From NCBI GenBank assembly GCA_002270565.1, contig NQMI01000076.1, positions 1-64,000 of the forward strand: a stretch of DNA of 64,000 nt. The letters run 5' to 3'. The notes under the pieces were generated by a model. That model ran no database searches. It was not told where the DNA came from and saw only the letters and a list, made by a program, of their open reading frames with translations. Origin of the DNA: Stenocarpella maydis. Taxonomy: Eukaryota; Ascomycota; Sordariomycetes; Diaporthales; Diaporthaceae. A program made the translations under genes and the position numbers. How positions within the stretch are numbered: the stretch's first letter is position 1; every line of letters begins with the position of its first letter. This document shows, one piece after another, positions 20,218 to 30,381 of the stretch.

Positions 20218-23200
20218 ATGTCTGCCTCGCACGTTAAAACCGAGACCGACTTGGCAATCAGCATCAAGAAAGCCGTTGACCCCAGCGAATCTGCGCCGAA
20301 GCGCAAGCATGTGCGTGCCTGTATAGTCTATACCTGGGACCATAAATCGGGGTCAGCCTTCTGGGCCGGCTTGAAAGTGTGCGTCTAAATCCCCGTTGCG
20401 GTTCAAGTGGACACAAGGAAACAGCAGGACCGGCAGCCATGACACAGATGGTCGCTAACGGGTCTCTACAGGCAGCCCATTCTCGCCGACGAGGTCCAGA
20501 CCTTCAAGGCCCTGATTATGGTCCACAAGGTCATCCAAGAAGGCCACCCCAACGTAATCAGAGAAGCCCTGGCGAACCGAGGATGGATAGAAAGTCTCAA
20601 CAGGGGCATGGGCGGGGAGGGCATGCGTGGATACGGAGCGCTGATCAAGGAATACGTCTACTTCCTGCTCGCAAAACTCTCGTTTCACCAGCAACATCCC
20701 CATTTCAACGGGACTTTCGAGTACGAAGAGTACCTCAGCCTGAAGTCGACCAATGATCCGAACGAGGGCTACGAGACCATCACAGACCTCGCGACTCTCC
20801 AAGACAAGATAGACCAGTTTCAGAAACTGATCTTCTCCCATTTCCGCAACGTCGGCAGTAACGAGTGCAGGATTTCAGCCCTGGTACCGCTGGTGGCAGA
20901 GAGCTATGGTATCTACAAGTTTATCACTAGCATGCTGAGAGCCATGCACTCAATGACCGGTGACGTGGACGTTTTGGAGCCACTTCGTTCCCGTTACGAC
21001 GCCCAGCACTACCGCCTGGTCAAATTCTACTATGAATGCTCCAACCTCCGCTACCTTACGAGCTTGATCACGATTCCCAAGTTGCCGCAGGACCCACCAA
21101 ACCTGCTTGCCGAGGACGAGAATGCGCCAAAGCTGCCTGAAAGGCCGAAGCAGGAGATAGAACGGGCACCGACACCGCCACGGCAGCCCAAGAACGAGGA
21201 GCCAGACGAGATTTCCGAGTTCTGGAAGAACGAATTGGAGCGTCAAAACCGAGAATACGAAGAACAGCAGCGGGTTCTGGAGGCGCAGCAGCTGTCACAA
21301 CAGCAGGCTCAGCAGCAGGCCGCACTTCAGGCGCAGCGCGACTTTGAGGAGCAGCAGCGACGGCTAGCGGAGCAACAGCGCCTGCAGCAAGAAGCTCTGA
21401 TGGCTCAGCAGGCACAGTCTTTTACGCAGGGGCGCCTTGCAGAGCTGGAACAGGAGAATCTGAGGGCAAGAGCCCAGTACGAGCAGGACCAGCTCATGCT
21501 GCAGCAGTATGACCAGCGGGTCAAGTCTCTCGAGGGAGAGCTGCAGCAGTTGCAGAACAACTACGGACAGCAAATTTCGAGCAAGGATGACCAGATCCGC
21601 GCCCTGCAGGAACAGGTGAACACGTGGCGCACGAAGTACGAGGCGCTGGCGAAGCTGTACTCGCAGCTGCGACATGAGCATCTCGACCTGCTGCAGAAGT
21701 TCAAGTCTGTACAGCTCAAGGCGGCGTCGGCTCAAGAAGCCATTGACCGACGGGAGAAGCTCGAACGCGAGATCAAGACCAAGAACCTGGAGTTGGCGGA
21801 CATGATCCGCGAGAGAGACCGGGCGCTGCATGAGAAGGACAGACTGACAGGGTCCAACAAGGACGAGCTCGAGAAGCTCAAGCGGGAACTGCGTATGGCG
21901 CATGACCGCGCGGACAACCTGGAACGGAGCAAGGGCAACGAGCTCTCTACGATGCTGGCCAAGTACAACCGAGAGATGGCAGACCTCGAGGAAGCGCTGC
22001 GCAACAAGAATCGTGCCCTCGAGGAGGCGCAGGCCAGTGCCAGAAATGGAAGCTCTGACCTGGAGCAGCTTCTGCGTGACAAGGAGGAGGAGCTCGAGGT
22101 CTACAAGGCCGGTATGGACCAGGCGCTGGTCGAGCTCAATGAGCTCAAGGAGAACCAGGGAGACACGGACCAGGTCCTCGATGGGCAGTTGGATGCCCTC
22201 ATCATGGCCAACCTGGACAAGATTAATGAGATCATCGACTCTGTCCTCCAATCCGGCGTCGCTCGCGTGGATGACGCCACGTACGAGCTTGACTCCACCA
22301 TGCAGGCTGGTAACCAGAACGCGTCTCCATCGTACGTGCTTTCTCAGATCGAGAAGTCATCGTCTAGCGCGATGGAGTTTGCGACGGCGTTCAACAACTT
22401 CATTGCCGATGGACCTAATGCTGCCTACGGCGATCTGATCAAGGCAATCAACGTGTACGCCAGCTCAATCGCCGATGTGTGCAACAACACCAAGGGTCTC
22501 ACACGCCTCGCCACTGATGAGAAGAAGGGCGAGTCGTTGATCAACGGCGCACGCCAATCTGCACTGGCGACCGTCAAGTTCTTCAGGGGCCTGCAGAGCT
22601 TCCGGCTGGAGGGCATGGACCCCATCCAGAAGACCGATGTCGTCATCAACAGCAACAACGATGTGCAAATGAATCTGCAGAAGCTGAACAAGCTGGTCGA
22701 GACGTTCGCACCTGGGTTCGGCAAGCTTGCAAACAAGGGTGACCTCGGCGACCTCGTCGAGTCAGAGCTGAGCAAGGCTGCCGATGCCATCGCCGCGGCC
22801 GCGGCCCGCCTGACCAAGCTCAAGAACAAGCCTCGGGATGGCTACTCGTCATACGAGCTCAAGGTGCATGATTCCATCCTGGATGCTGCCCTGGCGATCA
22901 CGGACGCCATCACGCGCTTGATCAAGGCGGCAACAGCAACGCAGGACGAGATCGTACAGGCTGGCCGCGGTTCGTCCTCGCGCACGGCCTTCTACAAGAA
23001 GAACAACAGGTGGACAGAGGGTCTCATCTCGGCTGCCAAGGCTGTGGCGACCTCGACGAACCGGCTGATTGAGACGGCCGACGGTGTGCTGTCTGGGCGC
23101 AACAGCCCGGAGCAACTCATTGTTGCATCCAACGACGTGGCGGCCTCGACGGCGCAGCTGGTGGCTGCCTCGCGTGTCAAGGCAGGATTCATGAGCAAGT

Positions 23201-23526
23201 CCCAGGAAAGCCTGGAGCAGGCCAGCAAAGCTGTGGGCGCGGCGTGCCGCAGCCTGGTGCGACAGGTGCAGGCCATGATCAAGGACCGCCAGGGCGAGGA
23301 GGAGCAGGTGGACTATGCGAGCCTGGGGGCGCACGAGTTCAAGGTGCGGGAGATGGAGCAGCAGGTAAGCCTCGGTCCAATCGTCGTGATTCTAAGCATG
23401 GGTCCTGTGTTGCAGTTACTGACGTGTCTGCCTCCACAGGTCGAGATTCTACAGCTCGAGAACGCTCTGTCAGCTGCGCGGCACCGGCTGGGCGAGATGC
23501 GCAAGATTTCATACCAGGAGGAATAA
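20218..23526 (+). CDS. sla2: Endocytic actin-coat adaptor SLA2/END4
   Basis: Three exons, join(20218..20378, 20472..23364, 23440..23526), 1046 residues. SLA2 (Hip1R family) links clathrin-coated endocytic sites to actin: the N-terminal ANTH domain binds PI(4,5)P2, the coiled coil binds clathrin light chain and dimerises, and the C-terminal THATCH/I-LWEQ domain binds F-actin. Seen: ANTH (about residues 10-275, with KRKHVRACIVYTW), a Gln-rich coiled coil (about 290-630) and the talin-like C-terminus (about 800-1035). Intron 1 uses donor GTGCGT. The last intron (75 nt) is divisible by three and has no in-frame stop, so its retention would still give a full-length protein; it is removed here because it has GTAAGC, CTGAC and CACAG signals. 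SLA2 is the classical left border of the mating-type locus. Confidence 0.96.
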
Positions 23527-25461
23527 GTTGTGGGGATGGAGAGCCAAGGCACAGGGCAAGGGGGCTTTGTTCTACCTAGAAGTCAGAGTGTGCGTACAGC
23601 CGAGACATGAGCATGCTCGTCTTCCACCGAGACCTCGCGTTCCGTGGGGTACATATTGCATGGGCGCAATGCCGTGCTTGTGGCGACTATGAGAGAGATA
23701 GATTGAGCGACTGACTGACTGAGGCATGACTCTTCATCGCACGCGTATTAATGATTGATCAGGTTTAGTCTGTATCCTTCACGGGACCCTGATGCTAAGC
23801 GTAGTAGAGATGGGCAAGTCAGTGAATCCGTCAGCTACTTCAGACTCTGCGTGTGGCCCGATTGGGCCTTTCCCCTGGGAGGAGCCAGCCCAGTAGTGAG
23901 CATGAGATGAAAGACGACGGGGGGCACCCAGGACTCGTTCCGGACGCAGGGGCCTAGCTGTCAGGGTGGCGCGGGCCAAACAAGGGGGACAAAAGGGCGG
24001 GAGCCGAGAGAACGGCAGCCCACTCAAAGGGATTCCTGCGTACGGACACATGTGGCGCCTGCATTTCCGCCCGCATAGCCCACAGGTGACGGGGTGAGAC
24101 ACATGAATCCTGGCTGCCCACCGCCGGTCAGATGTGCAGGAGTGCCCATCAGGGACTGCTCGGCCTGTCATCACCATCCTCCTCCTCCTCTATCTATCTC
24201 GCCGCCCGCGCCAAGACAGTTCTATTCCCTCCTTCATGGCCTCGTTGCTGGATGGGCTGGCTCAACAAACAAAGCCCCGCGGGTGTACTTGGAAGCGCTG
24301 GCGTTGCCGAGCCGACCAGGGTGCCGTGGTGTGCCAAGGGGAGCTGGGCCGTGGCGGGCAGGAGATATGAGTGCCCGGTTAATTGGGTTCTTGGGAGGCC
24401 ATCTACTCGTCAGATGCGCCGTGATGCGAGTGTTGAGGGCAGGGGAGCAAGGTGTGGGTGTGGGCGTGGGTGTAGAGAGGCCGTCGTGTTGACAAGCCCC
24501 TGTCTGGTCTTCTTTCCCATTGGCCGAATCCGGGTGCAAAATATTGATGCCAGCAGTCAGGATCGGGGCTGGGCCCGCTGGCCAAGTTTCCGGTGTGGTG
24601 GCTGGCCAGGACGACCCCGCCACAGCTTGATGAGCTTTGCCCCGCTAGCAGGAGGAGACGCGGACCGAGGGGCTGGCTGGCTGGCTCCTGGTGGAAATTG
24701 TTTTGGGGAGGGGCCAAAAAAAAAAAAAAAAAAAAAGGGAGGGGCGAGGGCTTCAGGAGGCTTTACAAACTCTCCCACAATGTGGGAAAAAGCTGCGGGG
24801 GAGCGGGGTGAAGGAGACTGACTGGCAATCAGGGCAGAGCCGGGCCGAGCAGAGACATGCGCCCCTTCCCCAGCTCAGGCACACGGTTTTTAGAGTTTGT
24901 GGGGGTTTCTTGTCGATCCCGGCTGCGGGCCTAGCGTTGCACTGGCTAAGTTGTTAGGGATTCTGCATTTTAGCGCGAAATAGAGTGGTCAGACGGATTA
25001 ACCAACCAGGAGGGGGGTGGGTTTCGTTTTCCACACACCAGCGGCTCTGCTGCAGACCCCACCAAATCTCGGGCCAAGATCGACGTTCATGCATCACCGG
25101 CCGGGGCCCCCTGTCATGTCAGCTCTTGGCGTCCGGCCGGTTTGACGACACTCCATCCTTTGTCTGCACAAGTACGTAGTCCTGACTGCTCACGCGCCCG
25201 GCTTGCTTTTGTGCCCGCTGGCTTTGGCACATTAATTGCTTACGGCCCAGGGAACTCATGAGGACAAGAGCCCTTCCAAAGGGCATGGTGGCGGTGTCAC
25301 AAGAGCACATGGCGATGCGTTCATTTTAAACCGTGAGTCAATTGAATTCCATTCGGTTCAGGGCTGAGAGCTGGTAGTGCCCGAGCTGTGACTCCAGTGC
25401 TATGTACCTAAGAATAAATGTGCAGGATGTTCCGCAAGTCTTCTATTATGTGCAGAACTTT
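23527..25461. other. Intergenic between SLA2 and MAT1-1-1
   Basis: About 1.9 kb between the SLA2 stop and the end of MAT1-1-1-related sequence. It includes a 21-A tract (24716-24736) next to GGCT repeats (24672-24687). No coding frame is convincing on either strand. The idiomorph edge probably lies in this interval or just downstream. Confidence 0.4.
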
Positions 25462-25833
25462 TCAATTCATCCCTAAGGTCCGAGTGTTCCACGCCCTGCC
25501 GACATGAGCCGCCCTGAGCGACCACTGCCCAGAATCCTCCACTGCCTCCTGAGGAGGCTCATCTCCTGGGTCCACTTGTTGGATTTCGAGGAGCTTGTCC
25601 AATTGTGAGACGCTGTCCCAATCATCCATTTCCTGGGTGTCATTTTGACTCTCTAGACAACCACTGTCCAGATCTTCCTCGTCCGCATCCATGTGCCCTC
25701 TCCTTTTTCTTTTCTGTTGTTTTTTTGTCGGATGATGGTGGCAGAACGTGCCAATGCAATCCAGATATGCCATTGCTAGCTGACCGTTTGCCACAATGAA
25801 TGAAAACTGCCCACGTCTGCGACTGTCGAGGAC
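25462..25833 (-). other. Possible former or alternative 3' exon of MAT1-1-1
   Basis: An open frame of 124 codons ending in TGA at 25462-25464. It begins exactly after the acceptor (AAAATAG) of a 54-nt consensus intron, 25834-25887 (donor GTAAGT, branch-like GCTGAT), and lies in the same phase as MAT1-1-1 exon 3. A TGA (25903-25905) and a TAG (25894-25896) interrupt the frame just before the intron. The predicted peptide is basic early (KKQQKRKRR) and then very acidic with coding-like composition. It may be a lost C-terminal extension, an alternative product, or a spliced 3' UTR. Confidence 0.35.
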
Positions 25834-25902
25834 CTATTTTGATCAGCTGAAGCCGACAGAAGACGTCTTGGCTCTCCAATGACTTACCGATATCTAAGCA
25901 GC

Positions 25903-27063
25903 TCACAGTGTTGCCTGGAGGTCCCAATACGGGTCATGAACTTCAAGGTCATCATTTGAGAGGTAAGGCTCTGTCATATGAGCGGTCGACTCGGTGGCTG
26001 TAATATCTTGTTAGCACTGTTGAGACAGAAGAGGTTAGGGAACTGACCAGACAGGTGGCCCTGCTGGGAGATTTGTCCACCGATATCATCCCACTGAGGA
26101 GGAGCTCCCATTTCGAGGCTCTGTGGATTCTCCAGGACCGGATTGGGATCAAGAGCGCCGTTGTTGGGAACGCTGAGGTGCGCAGTGATGTTGTCAAACC
26201 CGTAACCATTGACGGTGTGCTGATTGGGCATGGCGACGAGATCCTCATCGAAGTGAAAGCCATCAAAGTTGTCCATGTGGGTGATTCCACCAGCAAAGGT
26301 GCTGTCAGTGGGTGACAAGCCCATGATGAATGGGACAGCGGTAAGGGGGTCGTCCATCGCGTTGAAAAAGTTTGTCTCGAGCTTGCCATTCGGGGCTGTA
26401 GGGTCATGACGACAGAAGGCAATGTAGTGCTTCTGGCTCCGTGCCAATTGGTCCAAGAGCTGGACGGGATCCTTGACAGGAAGTCCGCGCTTGAGGACGC
26501 GGAACATAAGCTCGACGTCGGTAAGTTCACGAGGCGCCGGGAGTGATGTCGGTGCGGAGCGCTGACGAGCTGTGATCGTTCCCATGTTGTCTCTGACCAG
26601 CCAAAAGTTGTAGGCGCGGAACCAGCGGTCAGGCGGAGTCAAACGAGTCTCCTCGATGGCGCCGGCGGTGTACTGCAGAATGTTGTCGTAGCCGCCGCTG
26701 TTGTCTCGGATGAAAGTCCAAACTTTCGCGATCAAGGCCCAGGTAGTCTTGTGAGGCTCCTTTGCCCACATCTCACGGATGAATTCGCTTCGCTGGCGTT
26801 GGGAGTATGTCTCGAACAGGGCCTGCATGGCGGCTGGTCGATTGTCAGTGAGAGGAAATTATTGAGGTGATGTAAGAAAGAAACCCACAGCGAAACATCA
26901 TGTAGCCGTTCACACCCTTCTTGGCAGGCTGATCCTGCGCCTTGACGATCTTGTTGGTGGCAAGAGGCTTCTCAACCCTGCCATCCTTGACTCTGCGCTG
27001 CTCGTCGATGATGGCTTGGACGTTGGCTCGTCCGCCAAGAATCTGTTTGGTAGCCACATGCAT
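25903..27063 (-). CDS. MAT1-1-1: Mating-type protein MAT1-1-1, alpha-box transcription factor
   Basis: Three exons, complement(join(25903..25997, 26048..26833, 26889..27063)), 351 residues. MAT1-1-1 is the alpha-box DNA-binding master regulator of MAT1-1 identity, controlling pheromone and receptor genes and fertilisation. The alpha box spans about residues 48-150 and starts KKGVNGYMMFRS; it is split after the first base of that Ser codon by a 55-nt intron (donor GTGGGT, branch CTGAC). The residues after the junction (SQRQRSEFIREMW, then KTTWALIAKVWTFIRD) follow the family pattern. A second intron, 25998-26047, has donor GTCAGT and branch GCTAAC. The start is the first ATG after an in-frame stop. 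The gene is divergent from MAT1-1-2. The stop at 25903 is the simplest ending, but a further in-frame region follows it. The terminal exon is the least certain part. Confidence 0.9.
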
Positions 27064-27289
27064 TGCGAGAGAACCGTTGATAGCCTTGAGTGATCAGGTG
27101 GGGATAATGTTTTAGAGGTGAGGACTTGGATTGAGCTTGGATTGAGAGATGATTGGAAAGATTGAGAAAGGTCCTTGGAGAGGAAGGGAGGAGATGAAGA
27201 AGGGTTTAAATAAGTTGGCCTGATGGAAGAAGGCGGGCAACTCTGGTTTAAATATGAAATACAACAAAGCGAGAAGGGGCTGCAGAATT

Positions 27290-27314
27290 GCAGCCAATCA
27301 GAATATTTCCCTCA
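27290..27314 (+). repeat. CCAAT-containing direct repeat, copy 1
   Basis: Reads GCAGCCAATCAGAATATTTC and continues CCTCA. It matches copy 2 at all but two positions. CCAAT boxes bind the HAP/CBF complex in fungi; binding here is inference. Confidence 0.65.
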
Positions 27315-27334
27315 GTGAATGAGGTGCCCATTTG

Positions 27335-27359
27335 GCAGCCAATTAGAATATTTCCCCCA
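27335..27359 (+). repeat. CCAAT-containing direct repeat, copy 2
   Basis: Reads GCAGCCAATTAGAATATTTC and continues CCCCA. It is a near-identical second copy of the block at 27290, in direct orientation. Confidence 0.65.
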
Positions 27360-27628
27360 AGGACCAAGAGGGAGGTCAGATAAATTTTCGAAGGGATTGT
27401 TCAATTTTTCCTGCCTATTATCTGCAGTCGAGCTACCGACAGTTGCCATTCAACCCCCCATCACAATCAGAATCATAACAAACCACCCACGTCAGCAACC
27501 ATCACTCACCTCCTACACCCAACTTCTACGCCCGCGCCCTCCATTTTCTCATTCGCAATTGCAAATCTCCACCCGCAAACTCCAAATTCTCAAGATCTTA
27601 CAGCCCTCAATCGGCGCTGCTCGCCAAG

Positions 27629-28982
27629 ATGGACATCGAGAACCACTTCAAAGTCTATCTCCCCAAAGGTGTCGTTGTTGATTGCAGTAAGGAGGATGCC
27701 AAGGCGTACCGCAATGACATTGTGCTGCGAATTGCTGGCAACAAGCACTTCGCCCAGGTCCTCCGACAAATAGGCACTCAGAAGGACCAACGTGTCCTGA
27801 GAGTCGCCCGACTGCTGGATCAGCTCAATGGACAGGAGCAGCAACTTATTGACCTGACTGACGAGGTGTTTGACATTTGCGCCAAAGAGAAACTGCGGTA
27901 TGTTGGCTGCCATCCCCGTCTGGAGCGCCTGATCAAGGACGTGCGCCACGTCGCCGACTTCGTGGACGAGTACGCAAAGAGAATCATCCTCTGGTTGGAC
28001 TACCACCGTACCCATGACATCGGACTCCGCGACGATTCCAGAGTCTCCCTTGAGGATACCGTCTTGACGCAGCGAAAGATGACTACGGGCCTCGTTTGGT
28101 CTGCCGTCATGGCCAGCCCCAGTGGAAAGATTCGACCTCCTGGTCCAGGCAAACTTCCTTACGGTGTAAGAGCTTCATTTACCCGCGGCTACACTGCGAT
28201 CTCGTTCAACTGACTTGTCTTTAGCCTATCGGTGCTCCGAACCCTGAGCTACAGGAGCCTCGCAAGTACATCGATGGAAAGCCTGTTCCTATTCTGGAGA
28301 GAAACTTCTATACCGGTGAGCTGCGACCGATCAATTGGAGATTTGATCCCGACTTTCGGATGCCAAGTCCCTACTGCAAGTTTCTGCGGTTCAATGGCCC
28401 GTACTTCAGCCCAACCAAGCCTCACCCGCGGGAGCTGAACACCTTCTTCCTCCCTGGATCCCTAGTTCAGATTATTCACTATTATATGAGAATGTACGAC
28501 CAGGCCGAGAACAATCTCAGGGCCACAGGCCGTCTGCCTACCCGGACCAAGGAGGAGGAGGAGGAGCATGAGTTCCAGCAAAAGGTATGCCAACTCCTTA
28601 GGTGGTTGCAATACGTGCTAATATTCTCAACAGGTTCTCGGAATGCGATTGGCGGCTTCGACTGGCGAGAACTATGATATATTCTCAATCGTGGTAAGTA
28701 TCAGGGGGTGTCTACTCTGCATAGACCTTGACTAAAGTTTACCAGAACCAACTTGATCACTATGAGACGGTCGAAAACGCCACGCGTCCCTACGTGTGGG
28801 TCAAGCCAGGAACGACTGAGAGACAGGTCAACGCCGGTAATGGAACAGGGCAATTCGCACCAGAGGATTTCAACCGGGCAATAATGGTCGAGGCCACCGG
28901 CTTGCCTTACGATGTCCCCACAATCGATCATGGCATGTGGGTGGAGATGGAGAGGAAGATTGAGCACCTGGATGCGCCGTGA
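27629..28982 (+). CDS. MAT1-1-2: Mating-type protein MAT1-1-2
   Basis: Four exons, join(27629..28165, 28225..28584, 28634..28693, 28746..28982), 397 residues, all introns in phase 0. MAT1-1-2 (mat A-2 in Neurospora) is a Sordariomycete-specific mating-type protein, often called the PPF/HPG-domain protein, required for ascus and ascospore development; its biochemical activity is unknown. Recognition rests on its place between MAT1-1-1 and MAT1-1-3, on length and exon pattern, and on conserved-looking blocks such as RYVGCHPRLERLI, LERNFYTGELRPINWRFDPD and FLRFNGPYFSP. The introns (59, 49 and 52 nt) carry GTAAGA, GTATGC and GTAAGT donors and CTGAC/CTAAT-type branches. The start is 565 bp from that of MAT1-1-1. 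The fourth exon reads to TGA without interruption. Confidence 0.9.
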
Positions 28983-29587
28983 AGGACTTCCATATCATGG
29001 AAGCGAATTTGAGGTGTCTAAAACAGCCTCCACCACCAGAGAGCAGTAGATAGCAAGATTTGGCCGATTGAACGCCTGAATTACTTGACAGACGATAGAG
29101 ACTGATTCTGAATTGAGAACCTGCCTATTCAATATCGGTGATGGCACCATTGTGGAAGATGAAATGGAAACAGCGTTTCTGCTGATGGATCAAAACACAG
29201 GTCTTGAGTGAGCCCCACAACCACCATCTCAAATGTCCCACGCTCACAACTTTCTGCTCTGCCAAACACCCATATTGGTGGAATTGCAAAATTTGGTATT
29301 TTCACTCACCTATTAATTCCGCCGCTCTCCGAACTTGTACCTCTCAAAACGCTTACCTCTTCAAGGTGTTCCTTTCCACCCTCGCACCATCCTCACCCTC
29401 CTCTTTCCACAAACACACCTCTTCTTACACGTATCTTTCCACTCTTTGCCTTTGTCTCCTCCATACCTTCCCAAACTCAACTATCTAGAGTTTGACTTGT
29501 TGCCCTCGACTACATTCTCAGCCTAAACGCCAATCAACCCTTCATCCCCACAGCAGCAAATTTTCACAACTTCAACGCCAGTACAAA
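28983..29587 (+). promoter_or_regulatory. Spacer MAT1-1-2 / MAT1-1-3
   Basis: 605 bp containing the MAT1-1-2 3' end and the MAT1-1-3 promoter. The last 250 bp before the MAT1-1-3 start are rich in C and T on the plus strand, a common feature of fungal 5' UTRs. No other gene seen. Confidence 0.4.
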
Positions 29588-30381
29588 ATGTCTGTCATGA
29601 AGCCCAAGGTCACTGCTGTTCATGATGGCAGCGGTAGAATGGCGCTTTTTATCGACGAAAGCCTGGGACAGGACGCTGTCGTGTCAAGATTTGCGCCGAG
29701 ATACCAGTAAGCAACATGCAACGAATCTCAAGTTTCATAACCGACTAAGGCTTCCAAAGGCGCATTGGCATCCACGGCGAGCCTGCTTGTGTCTTTTTCG
29801 ACACCCGTTCGCGCTCTTTCGTCATCATACCCGTCTTCTACAGAGGGGATTTCATAGACAGGCCTCTTCGATACCAACACATCGTCGACCTCGATTGGCT
29901 CCCGGGCGCTCGCCCAACTCGTGACGCTCCTGGCCTATATGGCGCTCTTTGGCCGACTGGTTCTTCTGACGCTCCTGGCCCGTCTAGAGCTTCTGGCCCG
30001 TCTAGAGCTTCTGGCCCGTCTAGAGCTTCTGGCCCGTCTAGAGCTCCTGACCTGCCTGGCACTCCTGGAGCCGCTGGAGCAGCTGGCTCCGAGGAGATGG
30101 ACATCGATCAAGAAGCGCAAGCGACCACTGCAAGCCTCAAGAGCGATGAGAAGATCCCTCGCCCCCCCAACGCATGGATCATTTTCCGATCTGAGAAGGC
30201 GAAGAAGGTCCGCGAAGAGAACCCCACAATGACCAACGGCGAAGTCTCCAAGGAGGTTTCTCGTCTGTGGCACGCCTCATCGCAGGAGGTCCAGGACTTT
30301 TACCGAAGCATGGCCGAGGAGGCAAAGAAGCAGCATCAGCTCAAGTATCCCAACTACCGCTACAAACCGACCAGGAAGTAG
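29588..30381 (+). CDS. MAT1-1-3: Mating-type protein MAT1-1-3, HMG-box transcription factor
   Basis: Two exons, join(29588..29706, 29760..30381), 246 residues. MAT1-1-3 is the HMG-box (MATA_HMG) regulator of the MAT1-1 idiomorph. A distinct N-terminal region (residues 1-100) is followed by a low-complexity linker with four tandem Gly-Pro-Ser-Arg-Ala-(Ser/Pro) units (113-136), and an HMG box (about 173-242) with RPPNAWIIFR, the basic KKVREENP stretch and the PNYRYKP end. The protein stops four residues after the box. The HMG box has no intron, although fungal mating-type HMG boxes often do. The 53-nt intron has donor GTAAGC. Position next to APN2 in a MAT1-1 idiomorph supports MAT1-1-3; MAT1-2-1 is the less likely alternative. 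Confidence 0.86.
29977..30048 (+). repeat. MAT1-1-3: 18-bp tandem repeat inside MAT1-1-3
   Basis: Four head-to-tail copies of GGCCCGTCTAGAGCTTCT; the first three are identical and the last ends GCTCCT. Each adds six residues (Gly-Pro-Ser-Arg-Ala-Ser) to the linker before the HMG box. It is likely variable between strains by slippage. Confidence 0.9.

Larger units (their letters stand above)
27064..27628. promoter_or_regulatory. Divergent promoter MAT1-1-1 / MAT1-1-2
   Basis: 565 bp between the two start codons, noticeably richer in A/T than the flanks. It contains two copies of a 25-bp block with a CCAAT box, 45 bp apart (27290-27314 and 27335-27359). These could act on both genes. No other motif was identified with confidence. 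Confidence 0.55.

Noticed and set aside
24132..24821. 230-codon plus-strand frame between SLA2 and MAT1-1-1
   Set aside because: It runs through the 21-A tract and GGCT repeats and shows no conserved features, so it is not treated as a gene.
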